From the NCBI GenBank assembly GCA_024275825.1, contig JAJRYK010000037.1, forward strand, positions 1 through 37,079: a stretch of DNA of 37,079 nt. The letters run 5' to 3'. Positions 8,267 through 18,598 of this stretch are shown one piece after another. The translations under genes and the position numbers were made by a program. Every line of letters begins with the position of its first letter. Position 1 is the first letter of the stretch. The notes under the pieces were generated by a model. That model was not told the DNA's origin and did not search any database. It saw nothing but the letters and a program-made list of their open reading frames with translations. The stretch is from Alphaproteobacteria bacterium. GTDB lineage: Bacteria; Pseudomonadota; Alphaproteobacteria; Micavibrionales; Micavibrionaceae.

Positions 8267-8958
8267 GTGCGAAAGCACCTTTCGATCACCCGTGCCAGGA
8301 ACAGGATTTGATCCGTTGCTTGTCCCTCATGGAACATATCGGGGTTGCGGCTGCCAAACGCCAGCAGGGCCGGAGGCGTGTCCATTGATATGCCGATGCG
8401 CAGCAGAATTTGTGAGCGCACGAGGGTCGCGCCGCCGCCGTAAATCGCCTCAATCCCGCTGATATTATCCTGCAACAATACGTCTTTTCCAGCCATCCAC
8501 TGATCGCTCGTCCCCTCGGGGATGATCCGAATGCCGCTGGTTTGGATATGCGGGATCGCATTGCCATCGGCTTCGACCACCAGCACCGCAACATCAACAT
8601 CCAGCATCGGCGCTAAATCCATCGTGATCGATTGGATGAAATCATCAAAATTATTGGTCTCCAGCATGCGCAGCACGGCGGCGTAGACGCGCTGTTGGTT
8701 GCTCATATTCGCGCGGCTATTTTCGACTAATTCCTGCGTGGTGGTGGCGATATGCTCCTTATCGGCCTTTAGGCGCTCAATCATATAGGCCTGAAAATCT
8801 GCCACATCGCCTTTCTTCGGGCGTTTCTTTTCCGGCAGCATCAGCTCAATCGCTTCAGGATGCTCCTGCGCGAAATCGGGATTGTCTCTCAGAAAATTCA
8901 GAACATCATCGGGGGTCATGGTGGGGGAGTCTTTTGAGGTGGTTAGTGCATCAGTCAT
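8245..8958 (-). CDS. DUF484 family protein
   Basis: This 237-residue protein belongs to the DUF484 family, a GAF-like domain protein commonly encoded beside xerC in proteobacteria. The N-terminal DDVLNFLRDNPDFAQEHPE is the typical family opening. A coiled region rich in charged residues (about 50-100) and a GAF-like C-terminal half (LDVDVAVLVVE onward) follow. Its role is not established. It is the first gene of a two-gene unit with xerC. An internal ATG at 8919 is a possible alternative start; neither start has a strong Shine-Dalgarno. Confidence 0.85.
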   Translation of the reverse strand: MTDALTTSKDSPTMTPDDVLNFLRDNPDFAQEHPEAIELMLPEKKRPKKGDVADFQAYMIERLKADKEHIATTTQELVENSRANMSNQQRVYAAVLRMLETNNFDDFIQSITMDLAPMLDVDVAVLVVEADGNAIPHIQTSGIRIIPEGTSDQWMAGKDVLLQDNISGIEAIYGGGATLVRSQILLRIGISMDTPPALLAFGSRNPDMFHEGQATDQILFLARVIERCFRTWLHLPA

Positions 8959-8976
8959 GTAAGTAATTTACCATGA

Positions 8977-9113
8977 ATGAGCGCGAATAAACACGGATTT
9001 TAAAAATTTCACCGCAAAGTAAAACGAAGTTAGACAAAGTTTTAAAAAATAAAAAGAACTTTGTTTTACTTTGTCTAACTTTGCGTTTCAAAATCCGTGT
9101 TTACTTGTGGTTT
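8977..9113. repeat. Nested palindromic repeat between DUF484 and the aldolase gene
   Basis: Outer arms TAAACACGGATTTT (8988-9001) and AAAATCCGTGTTTA (9090-9103) enclose inner arms 9013-9040 and 9059-9085. The inner arms are built of CGCAAAG plus two similar decamers, TAAAACAAAG-like and TTAGACAAAG, in swapped order on the two sides. The right end runs into CTTGTGGTTTT, the terminal motif shared with the other repeats of this family (13858, 22411, 24013). Confidence 0.85.
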
Positions 9114-9123
9114 TGAAAAACGT

Positions 9124-9777
9124 CTAAAGAATGCTCTGCCCGGAATTTTTCCAGTCTTCCACAAATGCCGCCAAACCGCTATCGGTCAGCGGGTGTTTAT
9201 AGAGCTGTTTGATCACGCTTGGCGGGCTGGTCATGACATGCGCGCCCATTTTTGCGGCCTCAATGATATGCATCGGGCTGCGCACAGAGGCGACCAGGAC
9301 TTCGGTATCAAAATTGTAATTCTCATAGATCAGACAGATATCCTGGATCAGCGCGAGCCCATCACTGGAAATATCATCCAGCCGTCCAACGAACGGCGAG
9401 ATAAAGCTCGCGCCGGCCTTCGCCGCCAGCAGCGCCTGCGCCGCAGAGAAGCACAGCGTCACATTCACCATCGTGCCTTCATCGGTGAGTGCCTTACAAA
9501 CGCGCAGGCCATCGGGCGTTAGGGGAACCTTGATCGCCACATGATCGGCGATTTTGCGCAAGATTTCGGCTTCCTTCATCATGGTGTCGAAATCAGTTGC
9601 GGCCACTTCTGCGCTGACCGGGCCATCTACGATGTCGCAAATTTCTTTGATCAGCGGAATGAATTCCTGTCCGCTTTTCGCAATAATAGACGGGTTCGTC
9701 GTCACCCCATCCAAGAGGCCCGTCGCGGCCAGCTCTTCAATTTCTTTCAGGTCTGCAGTATCAACAAAAAATTTCAT
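9124..9777 (-). CDS. Transaldolase / fructose-6-phosphate aldolase-like protein
   Basis: This 217-residue protein has the short (subfamily 3B) transaldolase form, a single TIM barrel. [17 protein letters not shown] and [13 protein letters not shown] are family signatures. The Schiff-base lysine lies in [12 protein letters not shown], and [10 protein letters not shown] and VLVASVRSP are also typical. It acts either as transaldolase in the pentose phosphate pathway or as fructose-6-phosphate aldolase; sequence reading alone does not decide this. AAAGGA precedes the ATG. Its place between DUF484/xerC and priA-atpHAGDC is a common alphaproteobacterial order. Confidence 0.92.
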   Translation of the reverse strand: MKFFVDTADLKEIEELAATGLLDGVTTNPSIIAKSGQEFIPLIKEICDIVDGPVSAEVAATDFDTMMKEAEILRKIADHVAIKVPLTPDGLRVCKALTDEGTMVNVTLCFSAAQALLAAKAGASFISPFVGRLDDISSDGLALIQDICLIYENYNFDTEVLVASVRSPMHIIEAAKMGAHVMTSPPSVIKQLYKHPLTDSGLAAFVEDWKNSGQSIL

Positions 9778-9810
9778 GTGTGTTTGTCCTTTGATTTAAT
9801 TTATTTTTTC

Positions 9811-9908
9811 TACCACAGAGATCACAGAGATCACAGAGGTTTCACAGAGAAAGCTTATAATAAAAACTCTGTGTTTTTTCTCTGTGATCTCTGTGATCTC
9901 TGTGGTTA
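9811..9908. repeat. Long palindrome with perfect 27-bp arms before priA
   Basis: 9812-9838 and 9880-9906 are perfect inverted repeats of 27 bases, built of the unit ACAGAGATC repeated and ending in the family terminus ACCACAGAG. The loop is 41 bases. It occupies the whole gap between the divergent aldolase and priA genes and ends 4 bases before the upstream candidate start of priA, so it can affect transcription or translation of both. Confidence 0.95.
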
Positions 9909-9910
9909 AA

Positions 9911-12247
9911 ATGCAAACCATGTCTCAGGAATCATTATTTGAAGAGGAGGAAGCGCCGCCCACACCGGGTGCGGATCAGTGCAGGCGTATTCTCGTGCCT
10001 TTTCCGGTGGGCAAGGCCTACGACTATATCGTGCCGGATGATCTCGCTGTGCAGGATGGCGACTATGTCTGCGTGCCGTTAAGCGGGCGGGAGATCCCGG
10101 GCGTGGTCTGGGGGACGGCGGCGGGTGATGTTTCGCCGAAAAAACTCAAAAGCGTGATCTCCAAATACCCTCTCAAACCCATGCCGAAAATTCAGCGTGA
10201 TTTTATCGATTGGGTCGCCAATTACACGCTCGCGCCGAAGGGCTCTGTCCTGAAAATGAGCCTCAGCGTCGCTGCTGCGCTCCATAAACCAAAGCCTGCG
10301 GCGGGTTACCTCTCTGTCACGCTCAGCGAAAAACAGCAAAAGGGCTTAACGCCGCAAAGACGTAAAGTGATGGAGATCATGCAAGATGGTCAAATCCGCC
10401 GTGCCTCTGAAATCGCGGCGGAGGCGGGCTGTTCGTCGGGCGTGGTCAAGGGTATGGCGAATAAGGGTCTACTCGAAGAAACGCCGATCTTCAATCCCGC
10501 CCCATGCCGCAAACCTGACCCGCATCGCGATGGCCCGAAACTCTCCGCTGATCAGCAAGAGGCTGCCGGTCACATGAAAGACTACGTCATCAAGGGCGCT
10601 TTCCACGCTGCGCTTCTTGACGGCGTTACTGGTGCAGGAAAGACCGAGACGTATTTCGAGGCCGTTGCCGAAGCCCTCAAGCAAAATAAGCAGGTCCTGA
10701 TCCTCCTCCCCGAAATCGCGCTGTCCAACGCTTTTATGGAGCGCTTTAAATCCCGCTTTGGCTGCGCTCCTGCGTTGTGGCATTCTCATCTAACCCCTGC
10801 GCAGCGCCGTACAAGCTGGCGCGGGATAGCCCAGGGGCACTCCAAGGTTGTCGTCGGCGCGCGCTCGGCCCTTATGCTGCCCTATCAAAATCTCGGCCTG
10901 ATTGTGGTGGATGAAGAGCATGATCCGGCCTATAAACAGGAAGACGGCGTCATCTATCATGCCCGCGATATGGCTGTTGTGCGCGCGCATCTGGGCCAGA
11001 TCCCGATCGTCCTCGTCTCTGCCACGCCCTCGCTAGAGACGATCCATAATGCGTGGAATGGCCGCTATGACCATCTTCACCTCACCGATCGCTTCGGCGG
11101 CGCGCGTCTGCCGGATATTGAGATCATCGATATGCGCGCCGATAAACCAGAGCGCGGAGAGTTTATATCACCGCCCCTGCGTCACGCTGTCGCCGAAACC
11201 ATCCAGCGCGGGGAGCAGGTTTTGCTCTTCCTCAATCGCCGTGGCTACGCGCCGCTCACGCTGTGCCGCACTTGTGGTCACCGGATGAATTGCCCGCGCT
11301 GCACCGCGTGGCTGGTGGAGCATAAGGCCGGGGCCTTGTCGCGCCATAGTCCTGCGAAGGCGGAGCGTTTGCAGTGCCATCATTGCGGTTTCCATCAACG
11401 CCCGCCGCAGCACTGCCCCGAATGCGATGACACAGACTCCTTCGCCGCTTGCGGTCCGGGCGTGGAGCGTATTCATGAGGAGGTCAAAACCTATTTCCCT
11501 GATGCGCGCACGATGGTTTTGGCGAGCGACACCGCCGAAGACAACGAAGCCCTGCGCGCCATGCTTGATGACATCCATGCGGGTAAAGTCGACATCATTA
11601 TCGGCACGCAAATTATCGCGAAGGGCCATCATTTTCCAAACCTGACCTGTGTTGGCGTCATCGATGCCGATTTGGGCCTGCAGGGCGGGGAGCTGCGCGG
11701 TGCGGAGCGCACCTATCAAATGCTGCACCAAGTCTCAGGCCGGGCCGGGCGAGAAGCCAAAAAAGGCCACGTCTATCTCCAAACCTTCATGCCCGACCAC
11801 CGCATCATGCAGGCGCTGGCGCACAGCAATACCCCCTCTCCCCCCCTTACCCCCCCGCAAGCGAGGGGGCGTGAGCGAAGCGATGGGGGGGATAAAACCA
11901 CAAGCCGCGACATGTTCCTCCAAACCGAAGCCGCCGAACGTGAGGCTGCCCACATGCCGCCCTATAGCCGTCTTGTCGCCATCATCATTGCTGGGCGTGA
12001 AGAATCTGATGTCCTCCATGTCGCCAAAGAACTCGGTCGCACCGCCCCGCAAGGGCCAGAAATTCAAACCCTCGGCCCCGCCCCAGCGCCGTTTGCCCGC
12101 CTGCGTGGTCGCTACCGCTATCGCCTGTTGGTGCGCGCCAATAAAGAGGTCAATGTCCAAAAAACTGTCGCCGCCTGGGTCGCTGGCGTAAAAACGCCCT
12201 CCACCGTGCGTGTTTATATTGACATAGACCCGCAAAGTTTTCTCTAA
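9911..12247 (+). CDS. priA: Primosomal protein N' (replication restart helicase PriA)
   Basis: This 778-residue 3'-5' helicase reloads the replisome at stalled forks. It shows an N-terminal DNA-binding domain, Walker A GVTGAGKTETYF, DEEH in VVDEEHDPAYKQ, the zinc-binding cysteine region (LCRTCGHRMNCPRC and LQCHHCGF...HCPECDD), and helicase motifs GTQIIAKGHHFP and QVSGRAGR. The frame is open from 9884, but those codons belong to the upstream palindrome; ATG 9911 or ATG 9920 is the likely start, and neither has a good Shine-Dalgarno. About 20 residues (11831-11891, PSPPLTPPQARGRERSDGGD) interrupt the conserved stretch before SRDMFLQTEAAERE and are encoded by a palindromic repeat. Confidence 0.94.
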   Translation: MQTMSQESLFEEEEAPPTPGADQCRRILVPFPVGKAYDYIVPDDLAVQDGDYVCVPLSGREIPGVVWGTAAGDVSPKKLKSVISKYPLKPMPKIQRDFIDWVANYTLAPKGSVLKMSLSVAAALHKPKPAAGYLSVTLSEKQQKGLTPQRRKVMEIMQDGQIRRASEIAAEAGCSSGVVKGMANKGLLEETPIFNPAPCRKPDPHRDGPKLSADQQEAAGHMKDYVIKGAFHAALLDGVTGAGKTETYFEAVAEALKQNKQVLILLPEIALSNAFMERFKSRFGCAPALWHSHLTPAQRRTSWRGIAQGHSKVVVGARSALMLPYQNLGLIVVDEEHDPAYKQEDGVIYHARDMAVVRAHLGQIPIVLVSATPSLETIHNAWNGRYDHLHLTDRFGGARLPDIEIIDMRADKPERGEFISPPLRHAVAETIQRGEQVLLFLNRRGYAPLTLCRTCGHRMNCPRCTAWLVEHKAGALSRHSPAKAERLQCHHCGFHQRPPQHCPECDDTDSFAACGPGVERIHEEVKTYFPDARTMVLASDTAEDNEALRAMLDDIHAGKVDIIIGTQIIAKGHHFPNLTCVGVIDADLGLQGGELRGAERTYQMLHQVSGRAGREAKKGHVYLQTFMPDHRIMQALAHSNTPSPPLTPPQARGRERSDGGDKTTSRDMFLQTEAAEREAAHMPPYSRLVAIIIAGREESDVLHVAKELGRTAPQGPEIQTLGPAPAPFARLRGRYRYRLLVRANKEVNVQKTVAAWVAGVKTPSTVRVYIDIDPQSFL
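11831..11891. repeat. GC-rich palindromic repeat inserted in frame in priA
   Basis: C-tracts and matching G-tracts (CCCCCCCTTACCCCCCC ... GAGGGGGC ... GATGGGGGGG) form a palindromic module of about 60 bases. It keeps the reading frame and adds a Pro/Arg/Gly-rich loop where other PriA proteins run straight from MQALA to RDxFL. Confidence 0.8.
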
Positions 12248-12332
12248 ACTCTTTCCACCTGCGCGGGTGACAATGGTGAGGTGGCAGTGATGCTGCTCGA
12301 CTTCGCTCATAATGCTCATTAAGCTAACCCCC

Positions 12333-13139
12333 ATGATCAACCCTTTACCCAAAGAAATAACCGCCTACGATCTTCTCAAAACCTTCGCGCTGATCACGAT
12401 GATCGTGGATCATGTTGGGTTTTATTTCTTTCCGGATATGCTCTGGTGGCGCTGCGTCGGCCGGTTATCGGCGCCGGTATGGTTCTTCTTGGTGGGCTAT
12501 GCGCGCGGGCGCGATGTGCCGCCGGCGCTGTTGCTCGGTGGGCTGGTTCTTATATTAGGCAACATCGTTACGGGCATGTCTGTGTTTGCGATTAATGCGC
12601 TGTTCACCATTGGTATTATCCGCCTCAGTCTCGATCCCGTTATGCGTTTTGCGCTGCGCAGCAGGCGGCATTTATGGACACTTTCGGCGTTGCTCTTTAT
12701 CTGCATCATTCCCAGCTATTTTCTAACAGAATACGGCACACAAGCCCTGATCATCGCCATGTTCGGATATTTCGTGCGCCATAAACAAGATGCGATCACT
12801 GCGCTAAAGGACGAGCGCATTGTCCTCCATTATATGCTTTTTGCGCTGCTGAGTTTTATTGTGATGCAGCACATTATCTTTGGTTTTACACCCGCACAAT
12901 TCGTCCTCATGGCTGCGGGCACGTCGCTGGTGTGGCTCACCCTCTATTATTTTGAACCCAGGACCCTCCCTAAAATCACCGCCGCAACGCCGCGTCCGCT
13001 GGTCTGGATTACCCAGCTCTGCGGCCGCAGAACGCTCGAAATTTACGTCCTGCATCTTCTGGCATTCAAGGTCCTGGCGATGGTGGTGGGGCTAGAGGGC
13101 TTTGGTCTGTTCGATTGGTCATGGTTTGAGGTGAAATAA
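12333..13139 (+). CDS. TraX-like integral membrane protein
   Basis: This 268-residue protein resembles the TraX family. The opening YDLLKTFALITMIVDHVGFY is characteristic, and GRLSAPVWFFLVGYARGR also fits. There are about seven to eight hydrophobic segments. TraX of F plasmid is linked to pilin N-acetylation, and the family is related to acyltransferase-like membrane proteins, but chromosomal copies have no settled role. The frame is open from 12312; ATG 12333 directly before the conserved start is preferred. It lies 85 bases after priA and may be co-transcribed. No conjugation genes are nearby. Confidence 0.75.
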   Translation: MINPLPKEITAYDLLKTFALITMIVDHVGFYFFPDMLWWRCVGRLSAPVWFFLVGYARGRDVPPALLLGGLVLILGNIVTGMSVFAINALFTIGIIRLSLDPVMRFALRSRRHLWTLSALLFICIIPSYFLTEYGTQALIIAMFGYFVRHKQDAITALKDERIVLHYMLFALLSFIVMQHIIFGFTPAQFVLMAAGTSLVWLTLYYFEPRTLPKITAATPRPLVWITQLCGRRTLEIYVLHLLAFKVLAMVVGLEGFGLFDWSWFEVK

Positions 13140-13164
13140 TATCGAATAAGGCGCTGATAGCCCC

Positions 13165-13193
13165 TTGCAAAGCGTTATCCGCTATGCTATTTC
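13165..13193 (+). promoter_or_regulatory. atpH: Possible promoter of the atp operon
   Basis: TTGCAA (13165-13170), 17 bases, TATTTC (13188-13193). It is placed about 40 bases before the GTG start of atpH. The -10 is weak, so this is tentative. Confidence 0.35.
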
Positions 13194-13232
13194 ATGCGCC
13201 AACAAAGATTTAATAACCAAGGGTTAATATTC

Positions 13233-13829
13233 GTGGCAAACTCTCAAAAAGCCTCTTCCGCTGTGGCGGGTCGATATGCCAAGGCCTTGATTGAGCTGGC
13301 GGAAGAGAAAAAAGCGCTCGATAAAGTCGCGCAGGATCTTCAGGATTTGAGCGCGATGATCGCGGGCTCCCAAGATTTAAAACTATTGATTCGCTCGCCC
13401 ATGATTAATGGTACGAAAAAAGAGGCGGCGATAGGCAGTTTGGTTGACCAAGCCAAGTTTCAGGACATCACAAAAAACTTCCTCGGCGTACTCTCGCGAA
13501 ACCAGCGCTTGCAGGATGTTGAGAGCATTATCGCAGCCTTTAGCGCAGCCCTGTCCAAGCGCCGCGGTGAGATCGCTGTGAATGTTGTGACCGCGCAGGA
13601 TATGAGCGCAAAGCAGAAAAAAGATCTGGAAGCTGCCATTTCAAAGGGCGTAAATGCCAAAGTCACCGTGCAAGCCAAAGTTGAGCCTTCAATTCTCGGC
13701 GGCATGATCGTCACTGTCGGCTCGCACATGATCGATGACTCGGTCGCCCGCAAGCTAGAGCGTTTGAAGGCCGCAATGAGCAAAGAATCAAACGAAAATA
13801 CCGGGACAGATTTGAAAGAGGTTGGTTAG
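13233..13829 (+). CDS. atpH: ATP synthase F1 subunit delta
   Basis: This 198-residue subunit connects the F1 head to the peripheral stalk of ATP synthase. SAVAGRYAKALIELAEEKKAL is the conserved N-terminus, and the C-terminal third has PSILGGMIVTVGSHMIDDSV followed by RKLERLK, the family signature. The start is taken as GTG 13233, because the longer frame from ATG 13194 adds 13 residues with no homology. The C-terminus has an extra polar tail. First gene of the operon atpH-A-G-(GxxExxY)-D-C. Confidence 0.93.
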   Translation: MANSQKASSAVAGRYAKALIELAEEKKALDKVAQDLQDLSAMIAGSQDLKLLIRSPMINGTKKEAAIGSLVDQAKFQDITKNFLGVLSRNQRLQDVESIIAAFSAALSKRRGEIAVNVVTAQDMSAKQKKDLEAAISKGVNAKVTVQAKVEPSILGGMIVTVGSHMIDDSVARKLERLKAAMSKESNENTGTDLKEVG

Positions 13830-13857
13830 TTTTTTCGTATCAATAAATATAGTGAAA

Positions 13858-14036
13858 TTTGAAACGCAAAGTAAAACAAAGTTAGACAAAGTTTTTAATA
13901 GTAAGAATTAAGTTATTTTTTGAAGAAATGAAAGTTAAATAAGGATGTGAGCGTAATTTTAGATACAAAGGTACTTCGTTTTACTTTGTCTAACTTTGCG
14001 TTTCAAAAATATTCACGTTCATTCGTGGTTAAAAAA
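13858..14036. repeat. Long palindromic repeat between atpH and atpA
   Basis: Left arm 13861-13892 and right arm 13973-14004 carry the CGCAAAG / TAAAACAAAG / TTAGACAAAG units, as at 9013 and 22413. The loop of about 80 bases is AT-rich and codes for nothing visible. The right side continues into ATTCACGTTCATTCGTGGTTAA, whose complement has the family terminus TTAACCACGAATGAACGTG. It leaves only about 30 bases for the ribosome-binding region of atpA. Confidence 0.9.
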
Positions 14037-14065
14037 ACAAGACTACATAAAGAGAAGAGAAAAAC

Positions 14066-15613
14066 ATGGAAATCAAAGCAGCAGAAATTTCAAATATTCT
14101 AAAGAAGCAAATCGCCGATTTTGGCGCGCAGGCTGATGTGGCAGAGGTGGGTGAAGTGCTCTCCGTTGGTGATGGTGTGGCCCGCGTGTATGGCCTTGAT
14201 AATGTGCAGGCTGGTGAAATGGTTGAATTTCCAGGCGGGATTAAGGGCATGGCGCTTAACCTCGAGGCTGACAATGTTGGTATTGTGATTTTCGGTGATG
14301 ACCGCGACATTAAAGAGGGCGACATCGTACGCCGTACTGGTGAGATTGTTGAAGTGCCAATTGGTAAGGAACTTCTGGGCCGCGTTGTTGATGGCTTGGG
14401 TAACCCAATTGATGGTAAAGGCCCGCTAAAGGCCAAGCAGACGCGCCGCGTTGAGATGAAAGCGCCAGGTATTATTCCACGTCAATCCGTGCACGAGCCA
14501 ATGCAGACTGGCCTTAAAGCCGTTGATGCGCTTGTGCCTATTGGTCGTGGCCAGCGTGAGCTGATCATTGGTGACCGTCAGACCGGTAAAACCGCCGTGG
14601 CCGTTGATACGATCATCAACCAGAGAACAATCAACAAAGATCCGGATGAGAGCAAGCATCTCTATTGTATCTATGTGTCCATCGGTCAGAAGCGCTCCAC
14701 CGTGGCGCAGCTGGTGAAGGAATTGGAAGAGCAGGGCGCGATGGAATATTCTATCATTGTGGCTGCGACAGCCTCTGATCCTGCACCGATGCAGTATTTG
14801 GCGCCTTATACCGGGGCCTCCATGGGTGAATATTTCCGCGATAATGGTTTGCACGCATTGACGATTTACGATGACCTATCAAAACAGGCCGTTGCGTATC
14901 GCCAAATGTCGCTTCTTCTTCGTCGTCCGCCGGGCCGTGAAGCCTATCCGGGTGATGTTTTTTACATCCACTCCAGACTGTTAGAGCGCGCCGCTAAGAT
15001 GAGCGAACAACATGGTTCTGGCTCTTTGACCTCCTTGCCGATCATTGAAACGCAGGGCGGCGATATCTCGGCTTACATCCCAACAAACGTGATTTCGATC
15101 ACCGATGGTCAGATTTTCCTTGAGGCTGGTTTGTTCTATAAGGGTATTCGCCCGGCGATTGATGTTGGTGCATCTGTTTCGCGAGTGGGTTCTGCAGCGC
15201 AGATCAAGGCGATGAAACAGGTTGCGGGCAGTATCAAGCTAGAGCTTGCGCAATACCGCGAAATGGAAGCCTTCGCGCAGTTTTCATCGGATCTCGATCC
15301 GGCGACGCAGCGTCTCTTGGCGCGCGGTGCACGTTTGACCCAGCTTTTGAAACAGCCACAATATTCACCTCTCGCGGTGGAAGAGCAGGTCTTCGTGATC
15401 TATGCTGGCACCAAGGGGTATCTGGATGATGTGCCTGTGGATCAGGTGAATGAATATGAATCCCGCTTCCTCGACGATATCCGCGCCAATGCGACGGATA
15501 TTCTAGACACAATCCGTGAAGAAAAAGCGCTGAATGAAAAGCTTGAGGGTAAAATGAACAAATTCCTCGATAAATTCACCAAGAGCTTTGCCGGAGCAAA
15601 AAAGGCAGCTTAA
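14066..15613 (+). CDS. atpA: ATP synthase F1 subunit alpha
   Basis: This 515-residue subunit is the non-catalytic nucleotide-binding partner of beta in the F1 hexamer. The P-loop GDRQTGKT is at residues 169-176. [20 protein letters not shown] and the later [18 protein letters not shown] are family signatures. Length is standard (about 510). A purine-rich AGAGAAGAG precedes the ATG. Codon use in this gene favours T-ending Gly and Val codons compared with priA or uvrB, as expected for a highly expressed gene. Repeat elements flank it on both sides. Confidence 0.97.
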   Translation: MEIKAAEISNILKKQIADFGAQADVAEVGEVLSVGDGVARVYGLDNVQAGEMVEFPGGIKGMALNLEADNVGIVIFGDDRDIKEGDIVRRTGEIVEVPIGKELLGRVVDGLGNPIDGKGPLKAKQTRRVEMKAPGIIPRQSVHEPMQTGLKAVDALVPIGRGQRELIIGDRQTGKTAVAVDTIINQRTINKDPDESKHLYCIYVSIGQKRSTVAQLVKELEEQGAMEYSIIVAATASDPAPMQYLAPYTGASMGEYFRDNGLHALTIYDDLSKQAVAYRQMSLLLRRPPGREAYPGDVFYIHSRLLERAAKMSEQHGSGSLTSLPIIETQGGDISAYIPTNVISITDGQIFLEAGLFYKGIRPAIDVGASVSRVGSAAQIKAMKQVAGSIKLELAQYREMEAFAQFSSDLDPATQRLLARGARLTQLLKQPQYSPLAVEEQVFVIYAGTKGYLDDVPVDQVNEYESRFLDDIRANATDILDTIREEKALNEKLEGKMNKFLDKFTKSFAGAKKAA

Positions 15614-15619
15614 AATAGA

Positions 15620-15730
15620 TTTAACCACAGAGATAAAAGAGAAAAAATAAAGAGGTTAAAGAGTATTTTATTTAAAAGATTTAAAACTCTTTTATCTCAT
15701 TCTTAACGCCTTAAACTCTGTGGTTTAAAA
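15620..15730. repeat. Palindromic repeat between atpA and atpG
   Basis: TTTAACCACAGAG (15620-15632) pairs with CTCTGTGGTTTAAA (15716-15729), and ATAAAAGAG (15633-15641) pairs with CTCTTTTAT (15687-15695). The right half contains an extra unpaired stretch of about 20 bases. It shares the TTAACCACAGAG terminus with the palindrome before priA. Confidence 0.85.
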
Positions 15731-15751
15731 AGAAGGTAACGAACTAGAAAA

Positions 15752-16669
15752 ATGGCAAGTTTACGCGATTACAGAGACCGGATTAAATCGGTCACATCGA
15801 CTCGGAAGATCACCTCGGCCATGAAGATGGTTGCGGCGTCTAAGCTGCGTCGGGCGCAGGAACAAGCCGAGGCAAGCCAGCCTTACGCGCAGAGCATGGC
15901 TGATATGCTGGCACGCGTGGCTGCGAATGTGACGGTGAATGCGTCTAGCTCTAAGCTGCTTGCGGGCACCGGGTCTGATCAAACCCATTTGATTGTGGTT
16001 GTGACGGCCGATCGCGGCCTTTGCGGCGGCTTTAACGGTAATTTAGCCAAAGCGGCGCTGAAAATGGCGCGCGACCTTATCGCGCAGAAAAAAGATGTGA
16101 AGTTTATCTGTGTTGGCCGCAAGGGTCAGGTGCTGGTCCAGCGCGAAATGCGCGAGCGTATGTGGGAAAGCTTCACCGGCCTGTTCGGTAAGTCCCGCGT
16201 TGATTTCGCCGCGGCGGATGAGGTCACAAGCTATATTCTTGATAAATTCGATGCTGGTGAGTTCGACGTTTGCACCTTGCTTTATAACGAGTTCAAATCC
16301 GTGCTGACTCAAACACCAACCGCGCAGCAATTAATCCCCTTCAAACTGCCCGAAATGCAGGATAATGAAGAGCAGGACAAGGGCGACAGCGCTGCATCCG
16401 AAGGCGGTCCGTCTTCCCCATATGATTTCGAGCCAGAGGAAGAAGAGATCCTAAACGCTTTGCTGCCCCGTAATTTGGGGGTGCAAATCTTCCGCGCTTT
16501 CCTTGACAGCGCTGCCGGCGAGCACGCCGCGCGCATGACCGCAATGGATAACGCCACCAGAAACGCCGGCGAAATGATCGACGATCTCACATTGCAATAT
16601 AACCGCGCCCGCCAGGCCTCTATCACAAAAGAACTGATCGAGATTATCAGCGGGGCTGAGGCGCTGTAA
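15752..16669 (+). CDS. atpG: ATP synthase F1 subunit gamma
   Basis: This 305-residue central rotor shaft of F1 has the conserved N-terminal helix SLRDYRDRIKSVTSTRKITS with AMKMVAASKLRRAQ, the middle motif TADRGLCGGFNGN, and the C-terminal helix (ARMTAMDNATRNAGEMIDDL then YNRARQASITKELIEIISGA). It is slightly longer than the usual 285-295 because of an acidic insertion around residues 205-235 (DNEEQDKGDSAASEGG and FEPEEEE). AAGAAGG lies about 12 bases before the ATG. The stop TAA is directly followed by the ATG of the GxxExxY gene. Confidence 0.96.
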   Translation: MASLRDYRDRIKSVTSTRKITSAMKMVAASKLRRAQEQAEASQPYAQSMADMLARVAANVTVNASSSKLLAGTGSDQTHLIVVVTADRGLCGGFNGNLAKAALKMARDLIAQKKDVKFICVGRKGQVLVQREMRERMWESFTGLFGKSRVDFAAADEVTSYILDKFDAGEFDVCTLLYNEFKSVLTQTPTAQQLIPFKLPEMQDNEEQDKGDSAASEGGPSSPYDFEPEEEEILNALLPRNLGVQIFRAFLDSAAGEHAARMTAMDNATRNAGEMIDDLTLQYNRARQASITKELIEIISGAEAL

Positions 16670-17125
16670 ATGGAACCGCAGATGAACGCAGATACACGCA
16701 GATTAAGTAAGATAGATTATCCCTACCAGGATTTGACGTTTGCTATCAATGGTTGTGCGATGTCGGTGTTGAATGAAATTGGGCATGGGTTTCATGAGAA
16801 AATTTATGAGAAGGCTCTAGCTTTGGCGCTTGACAGCAAGGGTTTGAAGTACGAACAACAGAAAGCGTATAATATTTTGTTCCAAGGGGAGGTCGTTGGC
16901 ACGTTTATTCCCGATTTTGTCATTGAGAACAAAATTATTGTTGAATTAAAAACAATTGATCACATCGGAAATAATGAAAAAGGTCAGGTTCTGAATTATT
17001 TGCGGGCAAGTAATTTAGGGCTGGGTCTTATTTTCAATTTTAAAAATCAAAAACTGGAGTGGCAGCGCCTCGTATTGTCTGAAAATATCAGCGTCAATCA
17101 GCGTTCATCTGCGGTTAATAATTAA
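16670..17125 (+). CDS. GxxExxY protein (PD-(D/E)XK nuclease-like), inserted in the atp operon
   Basis: This 151-residue protein carries the name motif GFHEKIY at 40-46 (G40, E43, Y46) and a PD-(D/E)XK-type core: P81-D82, then E92-x-K94 in VELKT. The GxxExxY family is assigned to the PD-(D/E)XK nuclease superfamily, and its cellular role is not established. The N-terminal MNADTRRL and C-terminal NQRSSAVN are not part of the fold. They are translations of inverted repeats at 16674-16703 and 17087-17116. The gene begins on the base after the atpG stop and lies 26 bases before atpD, so the operon stays transcribable. No ATP synthase role is expected; it looks like a mobile passenger. Confidence 0.88.
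   Translation: MEPQMNADTRRLSKIDYPYQDLTFAINGCAMSVLNEIGHGFHEKIYEKALALALDSKGLKYEQQKAYNILFQGEVVGTFIPDFVIENKIIVELKTIDHIGNNEKGQVLNYLRASNLGLGLIFNFKNQKLEWQRLVLSENISVNQRSSAVNN
16674..16703 (+). repeat. Left terminal inverted repeat of the GxxExxY element
   Basis: Thirty bases starting AACCGCAGATGAACGC. They match the reverse complement of 17087-17116 at 26 of 30 positions, with the outer 16 identical. They encode codons 2-12 of the GxxExxY protein. Confidence 0.9.
17087..17116 (-). repeat. Right terminal inverted repeat of the GxxExxY element
   Basis: Partner of 16674-16703. It encodes the last residues of the GxxExxY protein. The sequence GCGTTCATCTGCGGTTA is a close variant of GTGTTCATCTGTGGTTA at the end of dinG. 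Confidence 0.9.
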
Positions 17126-17133
17126 AAACTTAA

Positions 17134-18588
<1,455 letters not shown>

Positions 18589-18598
18589 TACCACCACC

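Noticed and set aside
9811-9908. CRISPR-like array of ACAGAGATC units
   Set aside because: Units are 9-10 bases without spacers and form one palindrome; no cas genes are present.
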